DNA from: Pseudomonadales bacterium
GTDB taxonomy: Bacteria; Pseudomonadota; Gammaproteobacteria; Pseudomonadales; IMCC2047
Direction: 5' to 3'
NCBI GenBank assembly: GCA_024234615.1
Contig: JACKNY010000001.1
Location: 648,501-712,500 of the forward strand
Length of the DNA stretch: 64,000 nucleotides
Below are positions 53,616 through 62,532 of this stretch, one piece after another. How positions within the stretch are numbered: the first letter of the stretch is position 1; every line of letters begins with the position of its first letter. The notes under the pieces are model-generated. The model was given only the letters and a program-made list of their open reading frames with translations, made no database searches and was not told the origin of the DNA. Made by a program: the position numbers and the translations under genes.

Positions 53616-54642
53616 ATCCAGCTTAAGCTTTGTCCAGGTGGTTTGGGCGTTAACTATAGCGCGTACCAAGGAGTTTTATCGCGATCGAACCACTATGCTT
53701 TGGGCGTTGGTGTTTCCGGTTTGTGTCGTCGCTGCCATCAGCATTTCCTTTTCCAAGGATAATCAGGAAATATTTAAAGTTGGTATTTACCAACCGGCGG
53801 ATCAGGCTACCCATCATTTTCAGTTAACCGATGAAGTATTTATCGGCACCGTTGAGTATCAGGATTTTGATAAGGCACTGGAGCGGATTAGGCATCATCA
53901 ATTAGATATGTTGTTTTCGGCGACGCAACCGCAGCGCTACTGGATTAATGAAACCTCCACTAAAGCCCATGTGCTGGAAAAACTTTTACTGGCAACCGCT
54001 GATCCAGTCTTTGTGCGCGAAACGGTAAGTGGCCGTCAGATTCGCTATGTTGACTGGGTGATTCCCGGCGTGCTGGGAATGAATGTCATGTTCGGTGCGC
54101 TGTTCGGGATTGGTTTTGTCATCGTTCGTTACCGCAAAAATGGTGTGCTTAAACGCCTACAAGCGACTCCCATCACCCCTATGCATTTCTTAACGGCACA
54201 GGTGGTATCGCGATTGACAGTGCTTTTGATCGTGGCAGTGTTAGTCTATTCCGGCTGTAATTATTTTTTGAATTTCTTGATGCTAGGTAATTATTTGACG
54301 CTTATTCTGGTCGCTGTGCTGGGTATCTTTTCGATGATTTCTTTGGCATTAATTGTGGCCAGTCGTATTGCCAGTGAAGAACTGGCCAATGGCCTGCTGA
54401 ATTTTTTATCTTTTCCGATGATGCTGTTGTCGGAGGTATGGTTTTCGTTGGATGATGCACCCGACTGGCTGGTTAGCGTTTCCAACCTGCTGCCTTTAAC
54501 CCATATGGTGAAGGCGGCGCGGGAGATTATGATTAATGGCGCAGGCATAGTGGCGGTCAGTCACCACCTTTGGGTGCTAGCGGCAATGAGTCTGATTTTT
54601 CTTGGCGTGGCAGCCTTTCTATTTAGATGGAATGAAAAGTAA
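53608..54642 (+). CDS. ABC-2 exporter permease
   Basis: Membrane subunit with an N-terminal helix, a ~130-residue extracytoplasmic domain, and five more helices in the C-terminal half (IPGVLGMNVMFGALFGIGFV and following). It has 344 residues with a GTG start inside the ATPase gene. With the ATPase it forms a two-gene drug/lipid-type exporter. tpm follows after 12 bases. Confidence 0.9.
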   Translation: MTRSSLSFVQVVWALTIARTKEFYRDRTTMLWALVFPVCVVAAISISFSKDNQEIFKVGIYQPADQATHHFQLTDEVFIGTVEYQDFDKALERIRHHQLDMLFSATQPQRYWINETSTKAHVLEKLLLATADPVFVRETVSGRQIRYVDWVIPGVLGMNVMFGALFGIGFVIVRYRKNGVLKRLQATPITPMHFLTAQVVSRLTVLLIVAVLVYSGCNYFLNFLMLGNYLTLILVAVLGIFSMISLALIVASRIASEELANGLLNFLSFPMMLLSEVWFSLDDAPDWLVSVSNLLPLTHMVKAAREIMINGAGIVAVSHHLWVLAAMSLIFLGVAAFLFRWNEK

Positions 54643-54654
54643 GGAGGAAACAAG

Positions 54655-55287
54655 GTGGAAGCGGATTTTTGGCATCAGCGTTGGTCAGCTAGGGAAATTG
54701 GATTTCATCAGATGGAAATCAATCGTTTTCTTGTCGATTACTGGGGATTACTTGGACTACCCAGCGGCGGTAGAGTGCTGGTGCCGCTATGTGGTAAATC
54801 TAAAGATATGCTTTGGTTGGCGCAGCGTGGCCACAGCATACTCGGCATAGAGCTGAGCGAAACTGCAGTGCGGGAGTTTTTCGAAGAATTTGGTGTGACG
54901 CCCGAGATTAGTCAAAAGGGCGCTTTCAAAAGTTACCAGATGGAAAATATAGAGTTATTGGTTGGTGACTTTTTTGCTTTGACGGCCGCTGATTTGGCAG
55001 GCGTGGCTGGTGTTTACGATAGGGCGGCGTTAGTTGCGTTGCCACCTAAGATGCGCGAGGATTACGTCCGGTTGCTTGCCGAACTGCTACCCGCTCAGGC
55101 ACAAACCTTGCTGATTACCTTTGAATACCTCCCCGGCGCTGCGGAAGGGCCTCCTTTTTCTGTCAGTGAGGATGACGTGACGCGTTTGTTTGGTAATGAC
55201 TGTGAGGTTCAAACTCTCGATAGCCAGTATTTTGATTTGCGTGGTACGGATGCAACGGAGCATGTGTTTCATCTGAGTTACCGCTAG
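54655..55287 (+). CDS. tpm: Thiopurine S-methyltransferase (Se/Te detoxification)
   Basis: SAM-dependent TPMT family, 210 residues. The family N-terminus EADFWHQRWSAREIGFHQ, motif I RVLVPLCGKSKDMLWLA and YDRAALVALPP are clear. Bacterial forms methylate thiopurines and can volatilise selenite or tellurite. The GTG start has AAGGAGG upstream. It follows the exporter genes closely, so it is probably co-transcribed. Confidence 0.95.
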   Translation: MEADFWHQRWSAREIGFHQMEINRFLVDYWGLLGLPSGGRVLVPLCGKSKDMLWLAQRGHSILGIELSETAVREFFEEFGVTPEISQKGAFKSYQMENIELLVGDFFALTAADLAGVAGVYDRAALVALPPKMREDYVRLLAELLPAQAQTLLITFEYLPGAAEGPPFSVSEDDVTRLFGNDCEVQTLDSQYFDLRGTDATEHVFHLSYR

Positions 55288-55313
55288 CCCTGGGTTTTAT
55301 CAGGCTATCTTTT
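55285..55313 (+). terminator. Probable terminator after tpm
   Basis: TAGCC(C)TG, an 8-base loop and CAGGCTA form a 7-bp stem with one bulge, followed by TCTTTT. It starts at the tpm stop codon. Confidence 0.55.
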
Positions 55314-55356
55314 CCCACTGTGTTTGCTGGGTCGTATGCAATTGGTAAGTTGTTAA

Positions 55357-56628
55357 ATGCATCTTTATAGGCGCTATTGGGCATTTTATTGGCCGTTGGC
55401 GTTAACCGCCTGTTTTCTGTTGTTGGGGTTACAGGTTTTCAATGCGGTGCTGGCGCGCTACCCCAATGCCGAGCGCGAGCTGGCGGTATTCGCTTACGCG
55501 ATTAGTTTTATCCATTTCCTCGAAGTCGCCATGGCTTTTATGCCGCAGATGGTGATGGTTTACGCGCGTAGCCGTAAAGCCCGGCGGCGGGTGCTACGTT
55601 TTTGCCTCAGCACGGGCGTGTTATTTTCAGCCTTTGCCTGTTTTCTTGGCGTCACTGCGCTAGGGCAGCAATGGATTGCTGCAGCCTATGGTATAGAGGG
55701 CGATATATTAGCTGAGGTGTCCCGCTATTTAGTCTATTTGTTTCCGACCATATTACTGCGCACGTTGTTTCATTATTTTGCCGGATTGCTAACCCAAAAT
55801 GATCAAACCCGCTTGGTTTCAGTTTGCGCCTTTGTTGGCGTTGGGCTAGGTGTAGTCGTCTGTCTTTACGGTTATCGAGAAGCTTGGCCTGCCTACCTTA
55901 CGTTAGTGTCGGCCCAACTAAGTGCTTCTGCGGGTATGCTGATTTGCGCCATGCTCGCCTATTCTCAATTTTATATTCCTGAGCGAGAACAAGGTTTTAC
56001 CGAGCCCAGGTATCTTGATTTGTTCCGCTATTTTTGGCCAGTGAGTTTTACCGGTATGACCTTTGGTCTGGGTCGGCCGTTGATTTATGCTTTCGTCAGC
56101 CGTACCCCCGATGCGTTGATTACCATTGCGGCACTGCGCGTAGGGTTGGATTTCTTTATGATTTCACAGATGGCATTAAATCAATTTCGGAGTCTTCTGC
56201 CGTCCTTGGGGTTGGAAAATCTGCGCGAAAAGCGCCGTTTCATAGCGTTTGTGACAGTTGTTTTTTCATTGGTTATGGCCAGTTTGATTTTCACTCCGTT
56301 GGATCAAGTGGTGTTTAAGCAATGGTTAGGCTTGAGTGATATGTTATACCTTCATGTTAAACAAACATTGATGGTAGTGCTGTTAACTCCAGCGATTCTT
56401 GCGGTACGAAACTATTACCATGGACTTCTGCTGGTGTATAAACAAACCAAGGGTATTGCGGTGGGCAGTGCCTTTAGAATTACTACTGTATTGCTCTGCT
56501 GCTGGCTATTTTTGATGTTGGGTTGGCTCAACAGTTGGACCGCACCACTGGTAATGGTATTAAGCTTTTCGATAGAGACCCTGGTGGTGGTTTTTATTAC
56601 ACAACGTGCCGCAAAGGCTATTCAGTAA
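55357..56628 (+). CDS. MATE/ANK-like membrane flippase
   Basis: Integral membrane protein of 423 residues with about twelve helices, resembling the MOP (MATE, polysaccharide flippase, ANK) superfamily. Features include FAYAISFIHFLEVAMAFMPQM in helix 2 and NDQTRLVSVCAFVGVGLG. The substrate is unknown. It follows tpm, separated by a probable terminator, so it may have its own promoter. The ATG 55357 start lacks a strong ribosome site. Confidence 0.7.
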   Translation: MHLYRRYWAFYWPLALTACFLLLGLQVFNAVLARYPNAERELAVFAYAISFIHFLEVAMAFMPQMVMVYARSRKARRRVLRFCLSTGVLFSAFACFLGVTALGQQWIAAAYGIEGDILAEVSRYLVYLFPTILLRTLFHYFAGLLTQNDQTRLVSVCAFVGVGLGVVVCLYGYREAWPAYLTLVSAQLSASAGMLICAMLAYSQFYIPEREQGFTEPRYLDLFRYFWPVSFTGMTFGLGRPLIYAFVSRTPDALITIAALRVGLDFFMISQMALNQFRSLLPSLGLENLREKRRFIAFVTVVFSLVMASLIFTPLDQVVFKQWLGLSDMLYLHVKQTLMVVLLTPAILAVRNYYHGLLLVYKQTKGIAVGSAFRITTVLLCCWLFLMLGWLNSWTAPLVMVLSFSIETLVVVFITQRAAKAIQ

Positions 56629-56664
56629 CGTTATTTATCCCTTCAGTATTCATATCACCAACGG

Positions 56665-56686
56665 AAGCTGCCGTGTCGGCAGTTTT
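56665..56686 (+). terminator. Terminator after flippase gene
   Basis: CTGCCG (56668-56673), loop TGT, CGGCAG (56677-56682), with flanking A/T pairs and TTTT. It is 37 bases after the flippase stop. Confidence 0.65.
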
Positions 56687-56781
56687 GCTATTCTTGTCGC
56701 TGTTTTGTTTGGATGTGTTCTTGGTGAGCTGGTTTGATCGTGCGGCTTAAGTGTTTGAATATTCAAAAAATTGAAGTCGGA

Positions 56782-58086
56782 TTAATTAAGGATGTCGGTT
56801 CGATGTGTTGCCGCAATACGGGCGCTATTCTGTTCTGGTACACCGGCTTCCTGAGCAAATTTCGGCCATGCCAGCACAGCCTGCTGAACCTGATCTAATA
56901 TTTCCTGCGCTCTGCCGCGTCGCATCGCGGCATTTTCCGCGTAGGCGATAAAATCCTCTAACATAAAATTATCACGCTTGCTGTTGAGCGACATCTGGTG
57001 AGAATCGGTCCAGTTGCCGCTGGGGTTGTAGCTGTAGGTGAGGTCAAAGGCGGGCGACAAAGACCATTGGCCGGCCTTGTCCATCAGGAAGGCGATATTC
57101 TTTACATGATCATCCTGGTTGCGCCCCAGAATATTGAAGCACATGCGCCGGAATTGTTCCTCGATGCTCGCCATAGGTAGATCAAGCTGACGGATGACAC
57201 GCTGTGCCTGTTCATAGGAATAGGCGCCCGCTTGATTGAAGTCGTAATGGGCGATGGCGCAGAGTGACTGCATATGTATTTTTTGGCCGCTATCGCTGCG
57301 ATCAAAACGCTTGGTCATGAAATGGCTGCGTCCGTTTTCCCTGAGTAAACGACACTCATTCATCTCAATACCCGCAGTCAGCGCCATTTTATAGTAGGCA
57401 TATTCAATCAACCCGTACCCTTTGGGGTCTTCCAGTTCTTTATCCTTGTTGCCAGAAACTCCGTCGAACTTGAGTAACCAATAGGAGAAACCTTCGCCAG
57501 CCGCCACCTGTCCGGAACGGACTTCGTTGCTGTCCGGGTTCCAGGCGATAATGGCCTTGGCTCTTGCACCACCGGCGGACGTGCCGACGCGCAAAATATC
57601 CAACAATGCCTTCTCTCTGGTGGGGGTGTTGAAGGAACCATCCAAAGCGCTGCGCTGGGTAAGTATTTCCCCCGCCAGTTCAACCAGTTTTTGTAGCTCG
57701 ACCTGTTGTGAATCCTGTTGTGACGGGCCTATGGCGGGACTAAACTCAAGCGCACCCATACCACGTTTTCCGGTATAGCAAAGGCGCTCGACTGGATTAA
57801 AACTCTCAGGGCTACGCCCCTCCTTGGCAAGCCAGGTATCGATCAGGGCGTTACCGAAGCGATCCGGCAAGGAGTCCGCGAGCAGGCCGGGCAAGCCATG
57901 AAATGTCTGGTAGGCCAAATTAGGGAAAGAATAGATTTGTTTAGAGAGCGGCATTCGAATTGGCGCGATTTCGATTTTGCTATTGATAAAGGCCGGTTCA
58001 TATTCGAAGTATCCGCAGTTTTTATCCCGATCCCAACTCACCGCGCCGATAGTGCGACCCCAAAGTTCAACGCGGGCGATGGTCAT
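56782..58086 (-). CDS. hipA: HipA-type serine/threonine kinase toxin
   Basis: Toxin kinase of a type II toxin-antitoxin pair; E. coli HipA phosphorylates GltX and induces persistence. It has 434 residues. The catalytic loop is DDHVKN (Asp325, Asn330) and the metal-binding Asp348 is in PAFDLTY. The ATP-loop segment is VGTSAGGARAKA (about 167-178), a form common in HipA proteins other than that of E. coli. Its start overlaps hipB by four bases. The target is not predictable from sequence. Confidence 0.93.
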   Translation of the reverse strand: MTIARVELWGRTIGAVSWDRDKNCGYFEYEPAFINSKIEIAPIRMPLSKQIYSFPNLAYQTFHGLPGLLADSLPDRFGNALIDTWLAKEGRSPESFNPVERLCYTGKRGMGALEFSPAIGPSQQDSQQVELQKLVELAGEILTQRSALDGSFNTPTREKALLDILRVGTSAGGARAKAIIAWNPDSNEVRSGQVAAGEGFSYWLLKFDGVSGNKDKELEDPKGYGLIEYAYYKMALTAGIEMNECRLLRENGRSHFMTKRFDRSDSGQKIHMQSLCAIAHYDFNQAGAYSYEQAQRVIRQLDLPMASIEEQFRRMCFNILGRNQDDHVKNIAFLMDKAGQWSLSPAFDLTYSYNPSGNWTDSHQMSLNSKRDNFMLEDFIAYAENAAMRRGRAQEILDQVQQAVLAWPKFAQEAGVPEQNSARIAATHRTDILN

Positions 58087-58436
58087 TTTTCATCTCCCCA
58101 TTCCCAGGTCGGTGTTGTTGTAGGTTTTCCCTTGGCGGGTAGAGAAGCGCGTTGGCGTATTTTTCCGCTCATTTTAAGCTGCTGTATAGGGCTAATGTTA
58201 GGCTCAGGAATCAAGCTATCAAACTGCTCCAGCATATCCAGTGCGCGCAGAATGCGAATGAAATTGGCAAGCTGGGTAGAATGACCTTGCTCCAGCCGCT
58301 GTATGGTTGGTGTGGAGACACCGGCTTCTATGGCCAATGCTTGCTGCGTCATATTTTGATTGAGCCGACAGCGGGAGATTCTGGCGCCTAGTTCCAGCAG
58401 GGTGGCTTTATCGGACATATCTTTTGAAATATTCAT
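58083..58436 (-). CDS. hipB: HipB-type antitoxin and repressor
   Basis: Xre-family DNA-binding protein, 117 residues. The helix-turn-helix (ISRCRLNQNMTQQALAIEA...STPTIQRLEQG) spans about residues 19-65. A C-terminal tail of about 50 residues is polar and basic. It neutralises HipA and represses the operon by analogy. ATG 58436 or ATG 58418 (MSDKATLLEL) could be the start. Palindromic operators lie immediately upstream. Confidence 0.9.
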   Translation of the reverse strand: MNISKDMSDKATLLELGARISRCRLNQNMTQQALAIEAGVSTPTIQRLEQGHSTQLANFIRILRALDMLEQFDSLIPEPNISPIQQLKMSGKIRQRASLPAKGKPTTTPTWEWGDEK

Positions 58437-58441
58437 AAGGC

Positions 58442-58570
58442 ATCAAAATTGATTTGTTTAGTTTAATTTCACGCTTTAATATATCACTAATGAGTAATTA
58501 TGCAATTTTATTTTAGATATCAAAAATGATTGGTTAACGATCTAATTTTACATAAGGCATCAATAATGAT
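58442..58570. promoter_or_regulatory. Four spaced HipB operator-like palindromes
   Basis: ATCA-N4-TGAT occurs at 58442-58453, 58519-58530 and 58559-58570, with a one-mismatch copy at 58483-58494 (ATCACTAATGAG). The centres are spaced 41, 36 and 40 bases. The imperfect copy lies between a minus-strand -10 (TATATT, 58478-58483) and a weak -35 (TTGCAT, 58500-58505). This resembles the multi-operator control of E. coli hipBA but with a different sequence. Confidence 0.7.
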
Positions 58571-58610
58571 GTCTTATCTGGTTAAAGATAAAATGGCTAA
58601 ATACCCAGTG

Positions 58611-58785
58611 AATGGCACTGCTTTAAGAGTTTACCTCCCTCTCCCACTGGTGGGAGAGGGCCGGGGTGAGGGTGGAAACAGTCCTGTGTAGAGCCTTTAA
58701 TCCACCCCCCCCCCTCATCCTAGCCTTCTCCTCAAGGAGAAGGAATTTTGTAGTTGAATTAGCTTAAGCTTAAGCCAGTGCCACT
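58611..58785. mobile_element. MITE-like nested palindromic element
   Basis: Terminal inverted repeats (AnTGGCACTGnnTTAAG) lie at 58611-58627 and 58769-58785. Between them are two hairpins in opposite orientation: 58637-58660 (CCCTCTCCCA/TGGGAGAGGG) and 58724-58743 (CCTTCTCC/GGAGAAGG). They are joined by matching GGGGTGAGGGTGGA and TCCACCC...CCCTCATCC arms. The latter contains a run of ten C (58705-58714). A 14-bp perfect palindrome sits at 58762-58775. It has no coding capacity. It ends at the stop codon of the lipocalin-like gene. Confidence 0.6.
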
Positions 58786-59945
58786 CAGTACCCAGTCATT
58801 TCCAAATAGCCACGGCCCAGTTCTTGTTTGCCCTCACCATCGAAAATAATCACGGCACCCTCCCAATATTTAATGCTGGTGTTCATCCATTGCCGAGGGA
58901 TAGCGGCTTGAACAATCCATTCTTTCGCGGGCAGGCCAGAGGGGGCATTAAGTTTGATGCGCCAGCGAATTGGGTAGTTTGCGCCGTTAGGCGCTTGCCA
59001 CCAATCGAGCGGGGTAAGATCGATCTGTTCGGGCTGAATAGTGGTTTTTTCGCTCGATGGGCTGATCCAACTGCCTTGGCTGTTGGTATCGATGCCGCCA
59101 TCTTTTTTGCGTAGCTGGTAGAACATCATTTCTTCGCCGGAATGGAATTGCAGGGAGAACCAATCCCAGCCCTGCTGATCCGGCGCTAACAGGCTGGTGC
59201 CCCATTCGCGGTCGAGCCAGCTGGCGCCGGTTACCGGATAACTTTCCTTGCCGATGCGGATTGTTCCAGAGGTCGCAAGTCGAGTGATGGAGTAATAGTA
59301 GGAAGCATTGCCTGGCTCGGAGCTTTTTCGGCTTAAGCCTTGCTCGCCCTGTAAAACTATTTTTTTGTCGGGGCTGATGGTTAATGCGAGAGAAAAATGA
59401 TCAGTGTTGATGTCCAGTTGCCAAGGGAATTTATCCCAATTAGCTAACAGTTGCCAGTCGTCCAACCAAACCCGCCATGGTGTCGATGTGTTTCCCGCCA
59501 AGCCGACAGCCTCTCGAGAAAATCTTTCATCATGCCAATGCTGCCCGGAATCGATATCGGTGACAGCGGTGTGCGCCATCCAGATATGATCGGCGGCCCA
59601 AGCGGATTGTCGTTTGGGTATTTCGGCGGAGAGGGCAATGCGAAAAAAAGTGACCTGATAACCAAAGCGCCGCCCTTCAGCGGTATTTAAATTGCCGGTG
59701 AAGTACCACCATTCGTTTTTGTAGCCGGAGTGGGCGGCATGATCCTGTGGGAATGTGAAAGCACGGGGATTGAGTGCACGCTGAAAACCGGCGATGTCGT
59801 TGTTGCTCAGCGCACGTTGTAGTGAATTGTCTTCCGCCGTTGGCTGACACCCAAACAAAAGCAAGCTGACGCAGAGCAAAGCGAATAGCCGCGTAATAGG
59901 ATTTCCGGGCGAGCAGAGTAGGGGATGGTGGCGGGAGAACGACAT
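58785..59945 (-). CDS. AttH/CrtC-like lipocalin-domain lipoprotein
   Basis: Secreted lipoprotein of the AttH/carotenoid 1,2-hydratase-like fold (a pair of lipocalin domains). The signal peptide ends in LLLFGC, and the start is ATG 59945, one base past the permease stop. Typical segments are DHAAHSGYKNEWWYFTGNL, AHTAVTD and GASWLDREWGTSLL. It has 386 residues. It is the third gene of an attEFGH-like operon with an FtsX-type ABC permease. Function is unknown; not a carotenoid enzyme by context. Confidence 0.85.
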   Translation of the reverse strand: MSFSRHHPLLCSPGNPITRLFALLCVSLLLFGCQPTAEDNSLQRALSNNDIAGFQRALNPRAFTFPQDHAAHSGYKNEWWYFTGNLNTAEGRRFGYQVTFFRIALSAEIPKRQSAWAADHIWMAHTAVTDIDSGQHWHDERFSREAVGLAGNTSTPWRVWLDDWQLLANWDKFPWQLDINTDHFSLALTISPDKKIVLQGEQGLSRKSSEPGNASYYYSITRLATSGTIRIGKESYPVTGASWLDREWGTSLLAPDQQGWDWFSLQFHSGEEMMFYQLRKKDGGIDTNSQGSWISPSSEKTTIQPEQIDLTPLDWWQAPNGANYPIRWRIKLNAPSGLPAKEWIVQAAIPRQWMNTSIKYWEGAVIIFDGEGKQELGRGYLEMTGY

Positions 59946-59946
59946 G

Positions 59947-62532
59947 CTATTCCTCCCGTAATGACTGTGCGATGCTAAGGCGTGCAGCATGCCGTGCTGG
60001 ATAAATACCCGCCAGCAGTGAGGCGACGAGGGCGAGCGCGACACCTTCCAGCAGAACGGTGACCGACAGCTGATGCTGCATGCTCCAACCGAAGGAGCGT
60101 AGGTTGATCACATCAATGAGCAACCTTGACATCAGGTAGCCGAGAGGGATCGCCAAAATACCGGCATAGATTCCCATAGCGCCAGTTTGCAAATAGATGA
60201 TGCGTTTGACCTCATTCGGCGTGGCGCCGGTTGCACGTAGGAGGGCAAACTCGCGACTACGTTCTAGCTGCAAGGCCATTAGCGCGCTGAGAATACCGAT
60301 AAAAGCCACCAGTATCGAAAGCAGGCGCAGTACATGGGTGATGGTAAAGGTACGGTCGAAGATGGCGAGCGAAATCTCCTTGATTTCCTGATTGGCGGTA
60401 ATGCGCAGGCTGTGTTGAGCAGTAAGCGCCGTATTTTCAGCAATACCGTAACGGCTGCTTAATTGTCTGATTTGATCGGCTAGTTGTTGCGAATCTATCG
60501 ATATTTTTCGATAGACCCCCAGTGCTGAAATGGCGCCATCCTGCCAGCGCTCTTGATACAGTGAAAGCGGCATAAGGATTAAACCGTGACTGGAGGTGTA
60601 GTCGTAGAACACGCCTAAAATAGAGAATAATTCCTTGCCGCTATGAGTGCTAAGTTCAATCTGGTCGTTAACCGCCAATTTGCGGTGGAACGCTAGGGGT
60701 TCGGATATCAAAACGCCTTTGCCCGCAAAAAAATCAGCGCGCACCTGGTCGGGTTTGCCAGCCTTGAGATTAAAACCGCGTGTATTGGCGGGGTTATCGG
60801 AAACCGCCATCAAACGCATCGGTCCCCACTGACTTTCGACTTTGGTTGCCCGGTTGAGCCAAACTGAGGCAACTCCCGGATGCTGTTCGATAGCTTGAGT
60901 CAACCCCTGCGGTATACCGGCATCGGTGCGGTTGCTCGCTCGGCCCGCAGAGCTGATATAAATATCGCTGTTCAAGGATTGATCCAGCCAGTCAGCCACG
61001 GAACCCCTGAAACTTTCAATCATGACACCGACGCCGATGGTGGTGGCGATGGCAATGCTCAGTGCGGCCACCGCTAAACCGACGCGGCTTAAACTGGCGG
61101 AAATACCGCGCATGGCTATGCGTGCGATGGGGCCGGTGCGATCAGTGGCAAGTGATTTTTGCACGCCCAGGGCTAGTAGCTTGACTAGCAGCGGCACGAT
61201 GAGACTAAAACCCAGGATGGTCAGCGCCAGGGCAAGAAAGCCGACAAATAGGCTGGTGTTAGAGCCATAAGCGAGGCCGAGACCGAGCGCGATTAACACT
61301 AGCCCGCAGCCAGTCAGCAAAGGTAAATAACGTTGCACACGGAGCTGTAAACTAGAGTGCTGTTGTACGCTGGCCGGTTGTGAGCGCGCCGCCTCCCAAG
61401 CCGGTAGTGTCGCCGCTAACAAGCTGGCCAGCAGCCCCAAACAGAAGCCTTTCAACAAAGAGCCGGGATAAATAATGAAACGCGTTACCTCTAAACTGTA
61501 GTAGAGGTCGTTGATAGTGCGGGTGACCAGTTGTACCAAGCCCTGACCGAGCAGAATGCCAAGCACTAAGCCGAGCAGGGCGCCAACCAGTCCCAACATG
61601 GCCGCTTCCGTTAATACCAACACAAAGAGTTGGCGCCGCGTCGTTCCGAGAGTGCGCAAGGTGCCCAGGGTTGCGCGTCGCTGTAATACCATAAAGGTCA
61701 TCGTGTTGTAGATGAGGAAGCCGCCCACCAGCAACGCGAGTAAGCTCATGGCACTGAGATTGGTGTGAAAGGCGCGGGTCATTTGGGTGATGGCTTGATT
61801 ACGCGAACCGGACTCGACGATTTCCAATGTCGGCGGCAACAGGGCTTTGATACGCGTTAATTCCTCGTCACTGTGTGCAATCAAATCAATGCGATCTAAA
61901 AAACCAATACGATTTAATAGTTCCTGCGCAACGGCGATATCGGCAACGACAAGGCCCTGTGCCGCGAGCGGATGACTGAGCGGAATCAACCGTGAAATTT
62001 GCACGCTATGGATTTGATTGCCCTGCCTGGCCTCGACCTGGTCGCCGGCGCGAAGCTGCAAGATATCCGCAGTGGCTTGGGATATCGCAATGCTATTGGG
62101 GCTTAACAGTAAAGTACGCCCCGTTTGCGCCGAGAGATTAATGGCGCTGGCGCGAAACTGTTGTTCCGCAAAGGGATCGACGCCGAGCAGGCTATAGCTT
62201 CTGTCGCTGATTAATAATTGTCCGGAAACGACTGGGGCGATGTGACGGATGCCGTGCTGGGTGCGTAATTGGCTGTAAAAGGATTCTGGAATTCCCTGCA
62301 CGCCGCCCAAGATTGCGTGGGTGGATTTACCGGTTACCATTTCTAGGGAGAGGTCGAAGGAGCGTTTGGCGCTGACGTTTGCCAGATCAACGGCGACCAC
62401 CACCGCGACGCCGAGAGCGATACCCAATATGGCTAACCAAGTCTGCCAAGGGTGGCGTGTTAAATGGCGGGTGCTGGTGCGTGTCAGCAATGATCTTAGT
62501 AATAATGTTTTTGGCAATAATGTTCTTACCAC
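59947..62532 (-). CDS. FtsX/MacB-type ABC permease (AttFG-like)
   Basis: Large permease, 861 residues, with two FtsX domains. An N-terminal helix and periplasmic domain (~50-260) precede helices at ~265-400, a central membrane part (~400-480), a second periplasmic domain (~510-720) and C-terminal helices. In att operons the permease may be one or two genes; here it is one fused chain. It overlaps the ATPase gene by 7 bases. It probably extrudes or moves a lipid-like substrate together with the lipoprotein. Confidence 0.88.
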   Translation of the reverse strand: MVRTLLPKTLLLRSLLTRTSTRHLTRHPWQTWLAILGIALGVAVVVAVDLANVSAKRSFDLSLEMVTGKSTHAILGGVQGIPESFYSQLRTQHGIRHIAPVVSGQLLISDRSYSLLGVDPFAEQQFRASAINLSAQTGRTLLLSPNSIAISQATADILQLRAGDQVEARQGNQIHSVQISRLIPLSHPLAAQGLVVADIAVAQELLNRIGFLDRIDLIAHSDEELTRIKALLPPTLEIVESGSRNQAITQMTRAFHTNLSAMSLLALLVGGFLIYNTMTFMVLQRRATLGTLRTLGTTRRQLFVLVLTEAAMLGLVGALLGLVLGILLGQGLVQLVTRTINDLYYSLEVTRFIIYPGSLLKGFCLGLLASLLAATLPAWEAARSQPASVQQHSSLQLRVQRYLPLLTGCGLVLIALGLGLAYGSNTSLFVGFLALALTILGFSLIVPLLVKLLALGVQKSLATDRTGPIARIAMRGISASLSRVGLAVAALSIAIATTIGVGVMIESFRGSVADWLDQSLNSDIYISSAGRASNRTDAGIPQGLTQAIEQHPGVASVWLNRATKVESQWGPMRLMAVSDNPANTRGFNLKAGKPDQVRADFFAGKGVLISEPLAFHRKLAVNDQIELSTHSGKELFSILGVFYDYTSSHGLILMPLSLYQERWQDGAISALGVYRKISIDSQQLADQIRQLSSRYGIAENTALTAQHSLRITANQEIKEISLAIFDRTFTITHVLRLLSILVAFIGILSALMALQLERSREFALLRATGATPNEVKRIIYLQTGAMGIYAGILAIPLGYLMSRLLIDVINLRSFGWSMQHQLSVTVLLEGVALALVASLLAGIYPARHAARLSIAQSLREE

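Noticed and set aside
56523..56750. 75-residue frame overlapping the flippase end
   Set aside because: Overlaps the real gene's last 100 bases and runs through the terminator hairpin; no ribosome site.
58611..58785. attI or integron-type site
   Set aside because: The palindromic ends resemble recombination sites, but no integrase or attC core (GTTRRRY) is present.
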